The notes under the pieces: model-generated
What the model saw: only the letters and a program-made list of their open reading frames with translations
Told to the model about the DNA's origin: nothing
The model's database searches: none
Shown: piece after piece, positions 1 through 12,905 of the stretch
Layout: every line of letters starts with the position of its first letter
Numbering within the stretch: the stretch's first letter is position 1
NCBI GenBank assembly: GCA_025738555.1
Contig: JAOVFP010000008.1
Span: 3,844,001-3,908,000, forward strand
Reading direction: 5' to 3'
From: Cyathus striatus
Lineage: Eukaryota; Basidiomycota; Agaricomycetes; Agaricales; Nidulariaceae
Length of the DNA: 64,000 nucleotides
Program-made: the position numbers and the translations under genes

Positions 1-82
1 AACAGGCCTGCATTTAATTCGTAGAAACCCAGTCCGCCTCTTTCCATCTTTCCATCTTGCACCGCCATCCATCAAGTGTTAC

Positions 83-3000
83 TTGATCGATGATCTCTCA
101 GCACGATCTTCCGCTCATTGCGTCCTTTCCCTCTCGTCTTCTGTCATCATTATGGCCGTTTCCACTCTTCCTATCCCTCTTCTACGCTCGAAAACCCTCA
201 TATACACCCCGCCCCCTCACCTTCTTCCACCGCGAATATTCTTCACTCGTCAACAACGACTTTCAAGACCTGGCTCCGTGTCAACCCCCAAGGTCTCGTC
301 TTCACCTCTCACTCGCGGTGCCGGTAAACGTATTCTAGCACAACTTGCCCAAGCGGAGCCGTATGGAATTCCGCTATCAATTGGCGGGGCTGGAGTTTTT
401 CGTAGGGCAAGGAAGAGGCTCTCGCGTGAACGCAAAGTCCATCCATCCAAAATGGATGTCGACACTTCAGACCCATGGGCAATGGTCACTGAGCATGTTC
501 CTTCTGCCAACCACCACCAAGTTCCTGTGGTCTTCGCTCCCACTATCCCCCTGTTCACCCCTTTCTCCATTCTCGATGTAGATATTGAAATAGCGCCACC
601 TCCCACCATCCCCTCATCCTTCGCTTGGAGCCCAGCTGTTCCTTCCACCTCCGCCGCGAACCTGTCGTCCTGGAGAAACCCATTGGCAGCCTCAAGCTTC
701 CTTCAGTTGATCCCGACCATGTCCGTACTACAAGCAACTAGGGGCTCTTCGACGCTCTCTCTTCAGTCCACGTCGATGAATATTGACGGATCCAACATTG
801 GTAAGGTCAGCCACAAGGGTAAGGAGCGGGAAGTTTCGTCAGGTGTGGTGAAACACAACTCTTCACTACGGTAAGATGATTTATTACTGCTCGAGTATTA
901 ACAAACAATGCGTCCTCGTACGATTCAAGTATTTCCCAGACGGCAGGAGGGGTTGTAAACAAGGGAAAGGGAGAGGTGGTTGACCGACACTTGCCGCCTT
1001 TCCGGCTCATCGACAAAGGCCATTCCTTCCTCCCAGGAGGCCTTCTCCGCCCAACGATCGCAAGCTCGTCAAATGCGTATTTCCCCGTCGCGTCTCCTTG
1101 GGCTCAACAACAGGCATTAGAGCTGCAACAAAGCTCTTCATCTTCCGCCGCTGGTTCTTCTGCGGCTGGCGCTCCTTCCCTGGGTGACGGTACCAGCTCA
1201 ACGTCAGCCATTAAGCGCTCTGCTCTTCCCGGCAAACCGGAAGAATTCTTCCTCTCAGCATCTCCTTCGGCGCAGCGTGAGCGGGCACCAGAGGACTACT
1301 TACTTTCTCCCGCTGGATCTTCTGAGGTAGAAAGCTCGACCGTGACTCTCGTATCTACGACGCCTGTTCCATTTGGCTATTCTTCTTCAGTCTCCGCCGC
1401 ACATTTGCGAGACAGTAGAAAGGATAGCTCGAACCTCACCTCTACACCCTCCTCCCCTCCCTCCCTATCCACATAGGTCCCATTCTCTTGCCTCTCCCCC
1501 TCAGTTCCCTTCCTCTACCCGCTTTCCTCCCCCTTCCTCCTCCTCTTCCCTGCTTTCCTCCCCTTCCCCCTCCTCTTCCCTGCTTTCCACCCCTCCCCCT
1601 TCCTCTGTCTCTGTCCTCCCTCTCTCCTCCTCTGCCTTTACTCCGTCGACATGCGCTGGGCTGTATACTGAGCCCGCAAGATCGTCAAATAACGTTGCTG
1701 GTATACAAGCGACAATACAAGAGGTAGCAACATCACTTTAAGCTAATAGTGGAGTTGAACAGGCTCGACCTCTCGTAACTATTATAATTGATGTTCTTCC
1801 ACGCGTGCATATTGACTACGGAGGTGTCGCCGCTTCGCGACACGCCCCCTAGAGGTCTAACTCGAAAGTTACTGCTATTCAGCAAAACTTAGAAACATCT
1901 TCTGAGGTACCCCCAGAGAACAAGAACCCTGAAGCCAGCGTGATGGTCGGCTCGACTTCCATTGATAGATTTGTTCTTGACGCAGAGAAATCAGAAGGAC
2001 GAGTCAAGAGACCGCTTTATAAGTTCAGGAGGGTAACGGACAGGGATAAGCTCCATAGGTACTTGCGTAGACGCAACCATGAAGCTGCGTTGAAGATGCA
2101 GCTTCGTGCAAAGGCCAGTGTAGTACTGCGAATCAAGCATACTGCGTATGTATCCTATTCTCTTGTGTTTTTATTTCGCTAATGTTTATGCAGACCACTA
2201 TCCGCTGTTAGTTCAACGACTCCGGATGGAAGCCCTCCTTGTGAAGTTGTTGGGGATGTGAGAATTTCGATGTGGCTCCAAGAAAATCGCTTGAGGAAGG
2301 GATGTCGGAACTATTGGGAAGAAAATGAAAGGGTCCTCCACACAAGGTATGTTTTGTGATCCCCTCCGCATTTGCCCTTTAATCATACTAATTATTCGTG
2401 TAGGGAAATTATCACCATTCCTACATGGAATCGGCGAAAGGCCAAGATTCCGTGGAAAGTTTATTCTGGGGGAGAAGTGGAAGGGCCGGAAGGAAAGGAC
2501 TCGGACGTCGAAGAGGTTGTTCATCCTGCCCACATGTCTCAGTCAAATAGGTCCCCGACAACCCCAGAGACAACGTACGCGGATGAACAAGAGACCGTCT
2601 CTGCTGACTATGCGAATTCCGCACGGTCGGTGAGTGATTTCGTCTTTTTTGTTTGTTTGTTCCTAATTTTGGCTTTTTATAGTCACCGACAACTGATATG
2701 GTTACTGAAGATGAGGATTCTGACACTGAATTGATTTCGTCTTCGTCGTCAGTTTTATCTTCTACCACATTATCATCGGCAGAAGTCGTCTGTAACCGGG
2801 TCTCCGCGACTCGAACCACGCCCATCGACAATTTCAGCGAGGGAGGAAGGGAGCAAGGAAAAGGCAGTGAGATGGACACCCCGTCCGAGGAGGAGAATGG
2901 TCAGCTCTTTTTAGTACTTACTCTGGCTTTGATTTCCTATGCGCGTATGTCCAGACGTGGGTTCCGATGAGAACCAAACCGTAGATCCCGATTTTCCAGG

Positions 3001-3088
3001 TGGATTTGCGTGGCTATCGGACCCAGCACCGAAGTTGACGATACCTGCTGCGTGGCTCGCAGTGCCTGTGGCTATTTTTTTTATTTAA
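83..3088 (+). CDS. Hypothetical Ser/Pro-rich protein, multi-exon
   Basis: I do not recognise this gene. The first exon stays open to about 870; the next open blocks lie near 960-1476, 1870-2160, 2195-2345, 2403-2630 and 2683-2900, joined by short introns with GT...AG borders. A motif MDVDTSDPWAM starts at 452, and in-frame ATGs at 83, 152 and 452 are all possible starts; the gene could also begin outside the window. The encoded protein is rich in Ser, Pro and Thr, so probably largely disordered. It has a basic stretch around 2000-2130 (KFRRVTDRDKLHRYLRRRNH) that looks like a folded or nucleic-acid-binding patch, then acidic Ser-rich segments. It ends in a hydrophobic tail just before TAA at 3086-3088. 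Splicing between 1476 and 1870 is unresolved because of a low-complexity pyrimidine tract. That a gene exists is likely; its exact structure and function are unknown. Confidence 0.5.
1465..1640 (+). repeat. Homopyrimidine C/T tract with imperfect tandem units
   Basis: About 175 bases are almost only C and T on this strand. Units of the type CCTCCTCTTCCCTGCTTTCC recur near 1535 and 1575. In one frame it would encode a Ser/Pro-rich stretch of the surrounding gene; alternatively it is partly intronic. Confidence 0.7.
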
Positions 3089-3113
3089 ACATTTGTTTGG
3101 TTTTTTTTCTCAT

Positions 3114-3272
3114 TGTTATCAAGGATTTAGTACCTGCAGCCTTCTGCGCAGTGTAATTTTTGTATACGGTTATCTTCCTCTTTGTTATCAAGGATCTAGT
3201 GCCTGCAGCCTTCAGCGCAGCGCGATACCTCTTTGTTACCAGATCTGGTGCTTGTAGCCTTCCGCACAATGT
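3114..3272. repeat. Degenerate short tandem repeat, three copies
   Basis: The segment TTGTTATCAAGGAT(T/C)TAGT(A/G)CC followed by TGCAGCCTTC and a GCGCAG-like end appears near 3114-3151 and 3183-3221. A diverged third copy (GTTACCAGATCTGGTGCTTG then TAGCCTTC) follows at about 3234-3268. The copies are spaced about 69 and 50 bp apart. It lies just downstream of the first gene and has no coding potential that I can see. Confidence 0.6.
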
Positions 3273-4734
3273 ACTTTTTTATTGTTATATTTTTGTATTC
3301 GTAATTTACCTTTCCTCGTTTTGCCGCTCGTATACCCTACAGACACGAGTTATTTGTGTAAGTATTGCTGCCTTTATAAGCTCTGTTATATTTGATATTG
3401 AACTTGCCATGGCTATCAGCTCATTTCGTGTAAGCAGATCAGGTATCTGAATATGTTTCCCCTTTAAATTACTCAACATTGGTAACAACGTATGGTAGAG
3501 AACTTGTCTTCGGGCAGTTGGAACAAAAGTTCAATAATCAATAGATAAGTGTAAGATAGGTGTTCCTTTATTCATGAAATAATTGTGATTAAAATTCGAC
3601 ATCGAGTACAGAGATTGTCACTTACTAATATCTAACTAATATCCATAATCATTGTAATTTGCGACTTGAAATAAAACTGAGCAGTAGGCAAATCTTACCT
3701 ACGTTCCACATCCTGATTTTAGCGGTATGATCCAACATGCCTTGTACAGTTCGAGCTTAGAAATTATAGGGAGAAGAAAGGATACGTAGTCTCTTCACGT
3801 CGTGTTGACTCTTGAGGTGGAAGGGATCTGCAGCAACATTAGGCCTCCGCATGTTAGTGACGACCGGGTTCCAGCGGCTTTCAAACGCCATGGCATATCA
3901 AACTCGGAGTAGCGGATGGATTTCGTAGAATTATAGTTCTCTAGTGGTGATTGAGAGCGCGCAGGAGGGACACATGTTGCACAGTTTCAATGACCGCAAG
4001 GTTGGCGCTCCGGAGCATTTGGGAGCATCTGACGTGTTCGTATAAGTAAAAACTTCAAATCGAGATTCTTCAAAAGTCTGAGACCGTGTAGCAAGGAAGA
4101 TAAATGGATACGTGCAAAGCTGAGCAATAGACTATAGTACTATTTTTTGATTGTGAGGATGGAGTCAGACGGACAGGCTATTTGGCTGCAGCATAGTTGC
4201 CAAATACTGGCAGGAATTTGGGTCACGGGTGGGTTTCGCCAAGGTTTCGCAAGGGTCTCGTGTTCAACTCTCGTCAAGATCAAGTCAAGGTTTCCTTCTA
4301 CTTGTTTGTGTATTTCCGGCTGTCTACCTTCTCTAAAGATTCAATACACGGCTTTCCTCCCGAATTAAATGGCTTGAATGACAACTTACGTTGCTTAAAA
4401 TGCCTTGCAGTTAATCGATGTTCGCATGCCTTGCGCGTCTCAATCGCCGGAAGAGACCTCGCGCGATAACACGAGTGACGACCTTTACTCGCGGTCTGCG
4501 GCCCCTCAATCACCGCATTGTGAATCCTGAGGATGCGAAATTCATCCGTTATCCCAGTTCTATTGAAACACTTGCTTAAACTTAGCATGACGTAGGTCAG
4601 CTGTGCAGATTTTTTTACTGAGGGTATTATTTCTAGGCTATGTTTTCTAGACACAAGCAGGTGAATAAAAGCACAACGTTCCAACGATTATCACCATATC
4701 GGACATCCAAACCGCCCACTACTCGATCTCCACG
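3273..4734. other. Intergenic stretch, no gene seen
   Basis: Open frames here are short and lack splice-consistent continuation or recognisable motifs. Near 4220-4310 there is a GT-rich passage with repeated CAAGGTTTCG-like words that may be an old repeat. Nothing else can be supported. Confidence 0.5.
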
Positions 4735-5203
4735 ATGTACATGTTGTCCTTCTTGCTTCTTGGTTTCGTTACTATTGCGAGACTGGATTACGCCGAAGCC
4801 ATCCATGTAATTCCAATCTATGGAGATTGTGAGTGAACTACTATGGCTGAAGCTATCGGATGTTCTCAAAGTTGTCTTAGGCGGAACAGCATACAATCCC
4901 TGGGCACCTGATGATGTTGGCATATCCAACTTTATTTGTCGTTCTGACTAACTGTGTTCTCGGGCATTAACCTCCATAGATTGTTTGTAAGTCTCTTCGA
5001 TTTAAAGTGCTACATAGGACCGGGCCAATGACATTGATTCCTAGGTGCAGAAGGCTGCTACTGTAAATATATCAATGAATTTCGTTCCCAGTGCGTAGCA
5101 CATTTCGGTGAAGTGATATAGTGATAAAGTGTGTTCTAGGTGTCTTCCAGGTTCAGCAACGACTGGCACTACAGCTGTCGCCACAAGCACCGTAGTTGCT
5201 TAG
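4735..5203 (+). CDS. Possible small secreted cysteine-containing protein
   Basis: Every exon is very short. The ATG at 4735 opens a hydrophobic N-terminus (MYMLSFLLLGFVTIA) typical of a signal peptide. Exon 1 ends at 4828 before GTGAGT. A 52-nt intron ends at 4880. Exon 2 (4881-4940) gives GDCGTAYNPWAPDD and then FIC. Skipping 4941-5044 brings in RAEGCYCKYINEFRSQ. A last intron with donor GTGCGT leads to CLPGSATTGTTAVAT and a stop at 5201-5203. The mature product would be under about 70 residues, with five cysteines and a Thr-rich tail. This architecture fits basidiomycete small secreted proteins in general, but I assign no family. The weak point is the 4941-5044 intron, whose donor GTTCTG is poor, while a perfect GTAAGT sits unused at 4987. 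It may be a decayed copy. Confidence 0.4.
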
Positions 5204-5754
5204 ACATTTGTTAGACATCGTGAGTACTTCATTGCTACTACAGTAACAAGCTGTGAGATCTTGGTGTGATTGATGTGTTGGACAATGGACAGTGAATTTG
5301 AAAGTAACCGGGCCTGCATGGAAGTTATGCTACTGTGGACTGTGGACTACGGACTTCCATCACACAGCAGATCTTTCCAGGTGCTTCTGGTCTAACGCTA
5401 TCCTAGGGGCTGTATAGCTATTCTCAGAGTATCGTTATCATCTTAATACTACTGTGCTAAGTTGTGTTGGACCTGGCTTGAAGCTTAAAGCTTAAAGTCT
5501 TATTTGTGCAATGTAAGGTTTGCGTGACATATTGACCGTCGTCACGATTACGGTTTCCCAAATTTCCCAAGGTCTATATACAGAACAGTTTCAAGTTTTG
5601 GTTGCTCCCTCTTCCACTTCGTGAAGCAGCTGTCATCAAACCCTTTCACAAGTTTACCACAAGTGGGTCCACGGAGTGACCCGGTAATGAAGTCTAAATG
5701 GCTACTTAACAGCCATGCCCTTGGATTCTAGGCGATAGCTTGAAAGGTTATGAA
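5204..5754. other. Intergenic stretch, no gene seen
   Basis: There are no open frames of useful length and no repeats or RNA signatures that I can support. It separates the small secreted-protein candidate from the P450 remnant. Confidence 0.5.
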
Positions 5755-7930
5755 TCATGATATTTATTAACTTTTGGTCCTCCAGCATTACTCTACTCGC
5801 GGTGTTCGTAATTTCAAGGATCCAGAAGGGGTATAATGGGAGAAGAGTACGTCAACGCCTGACATAAGATGAACGCTTTCTCACTATCCATATGCAGTGG
5901 GTTCTCTTACAGGAATGATTGTTCCGTTCCAGCCTATAGGCTTTCCAGGAGGTGCGATTAAGACTTAATGGTGAAATCCAGACCTCGATTTCCGCTGGAA
6001 ATGGCGGCATTTCTGTGAGTCTTACTGACATAACTAACCATAGGTAAAGACGCGCTGATTTCTCTGTTGAAGTGCACAAAGATACGGCAGTGATACTATC
6101 TCCATAGGATCCTTCGTAGCTGGAAAACCATGTATTATCATCTCAGACTTTGATGTTGCCCATTAGTTGCTTATTGGATCCAATAAATCTGACTCTCGAA
6201 AAATGGATCCTGAATTCCAAGGCGTCATGGCGTACGTCAAGGCTTTAGTCATCTCTCCAAACTTTCTAACGCCGGTGAAGCTACTGGAGCATAAGCCTTA
6301 TTATTTCTGAAGGCAACATTTGGAGGAAGCATAGACGTGTCGTTGGGCCTGCTTTCAGCAATGACCTGTAAGGACTTACGGCATTTGTATCTAACGCATA
6401 TAACTCATGGCCCACAGTTATCGACGCGTATGGGAATAATCTATAAGCACCGTCTCGGAGATGATATCCGCGGAAGGATGGGATAAGAAATCGTTCGAAG
6501 TGAGATCTGTACAACGACTATCGTCCAAGTTCGCACTCTTCCTCATCGGCAAGTGTGGGTTCGGATTCCCGTTTTCGTGGACAGTACCTGAAGATATTTC
6601 CGGGAGAATCACGTTTTCTCATGCTATGAGAACGTTTATTGATGATATGATACTTGTGCATTTGCCGAAGTGGATCCTTCGACTGCCTTTCGAGAAGTAT
6701 GTGTTGTAGATTACTTGGCGCAAATCAAACTAAATTGGGTATGGTACAGATGTAGGCACATGAGTGCGTGTCTTGTCGAGCTAAAATAACTAATGGAATC
6801 AAAGATCCAGGAGAGGGAGAGGGAGCTGGAGAATGGTGGTGACATATTAGTAGTTAAAATAATATTTTCACCGCACTCGTTCAGGCAAATCACTTGGAGA
6901 AAGACCAGAAACTAAAATTGGATCATAGTGAACTTGTAACTGTCCTGTCTTATCCGATGGTCGGCGAATACTTGAACTAACGAATACAATCTGCTTTAGA
7001 TTAGCGATATTTTAATATGCTGCTTGCAGGTCATGGTAGGGTTTCCCCTCCTACCAAGAATACCACAATGTTTATTATCTACAGAATCTACGGCAACCGC
7101 TCTTTCTGCCACAATTGCATATCTGGTAAGGTATCCTGATTTATAGCAAGAGATTTGTGAACAAATCCACTCCGTGCTAGGCTCTGACCGTGACCTAGTA
7201 AGTATATATCTTTCCTACCGTGTCTGAGCCTAAATTAAGGGGACAAACATTCAGCGACTATGCAGAGCTCAATAAAGTACAAGCTTGTTTCTATGAGGGA
7301 TTGAGATTATTCCGTTAGTTCAAAAATTGCATTGCGTACTAGATATTGGTGTCGCTAATTAGCTAATTCAGCTCCTGCTTATATCGTACTTTGTCAAGCA
7401 GATAGGGATACAGTTCTCCACGTTACCAATCCACACGGACAAGAGGGTACAACAGCAATTGCCGTTAATAAAGGAACACAGGCAAGTACAATGCTCTAGT
7501 GTTCAGAATTAGTCACGATACATTGCAATAGATGATCGTTGACATGGTAGGATTGAGTAAGAATCTCATCGTATATTATTCTTCCAAGTTAATGACCTCT
7601 CCCCTAGACCTGAATCTAAAATACTATCAGGATCCGCATGAGTTCAGACCTTCCAGATGGTACAATATTTTAGCTGAATCGGAATCGTTTGTAGGATTCG
7701 GAATAGGTAGGTTTGAAACTTTACACTATACATTTGTTGCGGTCTTGAATCTAATTTACTATGTTAGAGTCCGTCTGCTTCCTAACTGTCCTCCTGAAGG
7801 ATTACAAAATCGAACCGTTGTTATCATCTGGAAAGACACTTGATACATGGGTGCAAGAGGTATTCGACACAAAATGTCTTACTGCACTGACTATCAATGA
7901 GGTACCAGTACGATTTGTTCGTCGGAAGAG
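5755..7930 (+). pseudogene. Cytochrome P450 pseudogene
   Basis: Pieces of a microsomal P450 lie in the right order. A degraded hydrophobic N-terminus is near 5760-5850. The helix C motif (NIWRKHRRVVGPAFSNDL) is near 6315-6372. FGFPFSW and the LPKWILRLPFEK segment are near 6555-6700. The helix I motif AGHEST, joined across an intron, is near 7030-7095. The ExxR motif EGLR is at 7295-7306. The segment DPHEFRPSRW is near 7630-7665. Breaks are clear. An in-frame TAA at 6437-6439 interrupts RRVWE...SISTVSEM, and an in-frame TAG at 7144-7146 follows RYPDL. The heme-binding region reads GFGIGRFETLHYTF near 7695-7735, so the essential cysteine ligand is gone. Exons and splice sites are otherwise largely preserved, which suggests fairly recent decay of a multi-intron basidiomycete P450. 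I cannot assign a CYP family. Confidence 0.85.
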
Positions 7931-8330
7931 ATAACTATATCACAATACATTGTTTCGAATAGAATAAATCTTCGTTTATTCACATTACGGGCACTAATCA
8001 AATCTTAGCAGAATAATTATGATTACCGATGCAAGTACGAGGAGTAACAGTAATGAAAAGACGTTAGCTAATACTATATAAAATGAAATGGAGAATGTCA
8101 AGCTGTAAAAGCAGGAAAGAGCAAAGCAGAGTTCGGAGGGAAGGGAAGACAGATGGAAGACGGAGAAAGTAATTGCAATCCACAAGAAACAAACACTTGA
8201 AAATATTACATCTCCACCTCCAATCGCAGCATGCAGCCGTCTAACCTAGGTGAAGAGAAGGAGGCTATGGGTACATGGTTTTAGCGAATACATTAACACA
8301 AGCAAGGATAGGATCAACTCACTAGATTCA
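7931..8330. other. Intergenic stretch
   Basis: This is AT-rich spacer between the P450 pseudogene and the 3' end of the kinase gene on the opposite strand. It probably contains the kinase 3' UTR. No other feature is visible. Confidence 0.5.
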
Positions 8331-10608
<2,278 letters not shown>

Positions 10609-12539
10609 TGCGGGAGGGAAGGTGAAGGTCGTCTTCGGCGAGGTCGTGATAGAGTAAAGGGGGTAGGGTTGGAAGAAAGAATCGTAGCAAGAGGGAGGCT
10701 GAGAGAGTTCGGAGGGAGTGTGGATGATTATAAATTGAGGGATTTAATGAGCCCTCGGAGAAGCAGGAGAGGGATTGTGGCTGCGGTGTATTTTGAGGGG
10801 TCGGTGAGCGGGATGAATAATCACTGACTGTTGGTGGGAGGTAATTTAACAAGGAGGAAGGCAAAAAAAACTAGGGTTTTTAAATGGTCGTGGATGGTGC
10901 GTGCTCGAGTGGATTCTATAGGGAATTGCTCATGATGCACACGTTCCAAATGGCTTTAGTGGAGATTACTGAAACCGAGCACGAAACGAGATGAATGAGA
11001 GACGGTTTTGGTGTGCTTGCAGAAACAATGGCAAGCTGTAGACGCTTGGTCGGGCAGGAAAAGATGAATAGCCCAAGCGGGATTGGTTTGGTGAGATGCT
11101 TTTGGTGAAGATGAGGAGAACAGTGGGACTGTGGACAATGGGGTGCGAGGGTTAGCGTAGAGGGATCGGACAAGAATGTCCTGCCTCGCTAGTGTGGACG
11201 ACAGAAAGAGAGGGCTACTCGCTGTGTGAGACGACGAGGAGAGCAAGCAAGATGGTGGAAGAAGGGAAAGAGGAGGAAGGTTTTCTCGTTCAAATCGCAT
11301 GCAAATACCACCCAATTTGCGTCTTTCGAGTCAATTAGTCATTCTCTCTGTCCCAACGGACTACCCTAAAAGGGGAAATCACACCAAAAACAATCCGATG
11401 CTTACCATATATGAGGCGCACGTGCCTGGAGAAAATAGAGATTTTGCAGAGATTATAATTGATCCGGACGGTCTAGCCGATATCGATCTCCGATTTGCAA
11501 AGCTCGAGCCCATTCCATCTGCGAATTTCGTGCTGAAATGCTTTTCTGCTTTTCCTGCTCTTCCTACACTTCCCGACATCTTCTCCTTCTCCATCACAGA
11601 TTTTCTTCCTTTTCGCCCCCAAACTCGGCCCTTCCCCGGGCTCATCTCTATCTCATCTCCTTACCGCCCGGACCACTCCTTCTTGTCTAATCCTCCGCCC
11701 CTTACGAATCATTCCCATTCCGTGCCATACCGTTATCATTTATTTATTTATTTAAACCTGCCCTTTCTCTTTCTCCCATCTCGCACTCGGGAAATCCGCA
11801 CCTGTGATCCGTAACCTGCCAACGACATGCCCAACCCATCCTGCCAGCAGCTTTCTCGAACGATATTGCAAATTCCAGTCTTTTACACCCGGGACACCCC
11901 ATTCGTCCATCTCCCCTGCACCCACCTTCGCCCACCGGGCGATTCCTCCCGGGGAGAAATAGACTACCTGATTTCATAGATCTGCATATCATATTTGTAT
12001 CAATCAATCGATATCGCCGCGCCCTCCTCCACATAGTCACTTTCACCAGGGAACTATATTCAAGAACTCCTCGAAGTTCAAGGGAAATGAAAACAGGAAG
12101 CACTGTCCAGGGGGGTGTTTGCATCACAATCAACTCTCACCACCTCCCGCGCCTCGTTTCAGAAGTACTATACATACATACTTAAATGCTTGTTGATCGT
12201 ATGTGCAGAAATCAACATGTTCTTTTGTCCCAATCCTATCTATAGAATTCGACCGACAGCGGACGGTTCTTTCGTCACTCGTGGCCGGGGACAGACGCCG
12301 CTGTCTTGCAATTTCACTGACACCTAAGCAGCCAGCGTGTGTCCGCAGTGCATATGGCCACGGAGATCAGAGAATAATAAATCAAATAAAACCATGCTTA
12401 TGGATGGGCCCTTTGTCCAACTCGTGGACATGAGAACGCCGTCCTCTTTTTGAGCTGGGTGATTCTGAGTTGAAAGTGGGTGCAGAGGGCTATCTATATA
12501 GTTTGCAAGCTCCATCTGCACTATTGATCAACAGATCCT
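10609..12539. other. Long intergenic region upstream of the kinase
   Basis: The kinase promoter and 5' UTR should lie in the left part. Several open frames exist on both strands (for example 11299-11814 +), but they overlap each other, have no recognisable protein motif and end without splice-consistent continuation. I see no convincing gene. Confidence 0.45.
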
Positions 12540-12905
12540 GATATGATAGCCGACCCATTTCCCCGCTTTCCCACACTCCCTCTCTCCCCAACTTCGCGCC
12601 AGTTTTTTTTAACATAAATCTGTCGACAGAATCGAGCCTTCTTCTCTTTCGACGCTACCAACTATATTCGTTCCCTTCAATTCATTCTATATTTTCCTCC
12701 TGAACCTTACTCTCCATTCCACCTTATTGTGTCTCCGAGCCCGTCAAGTCCCGAACCCACTCTCCTTTCGTCAACAACAACCGACACCCACTTTCGCCAT
12801 TGCTTGTGTTCTTTTCTAGCTCCGGATAGATATATTTCCTCTATCTTTTCCTTCTACGGAGCAACGCAACCCAGAGAAACAACACAATAATAACAGAACT
12901 GCAGC
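12540..12905 (+). promoter_or_regulatory. Orphan CT-rich promoter/5' UTR-like block
   Basis: On this strand the block is strongly pyrimidine-rich (runs such as CCCCGCTTTCCCACACTCCC and TATATTTCCTCTATCTTTTCC) and ends in an A-rich segment with CAACACAATAATAACAG. This composition is typical of fungal core promoters and 5' UTRs. No open frame follows downstream on the same strand. Confidence 0.3.
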
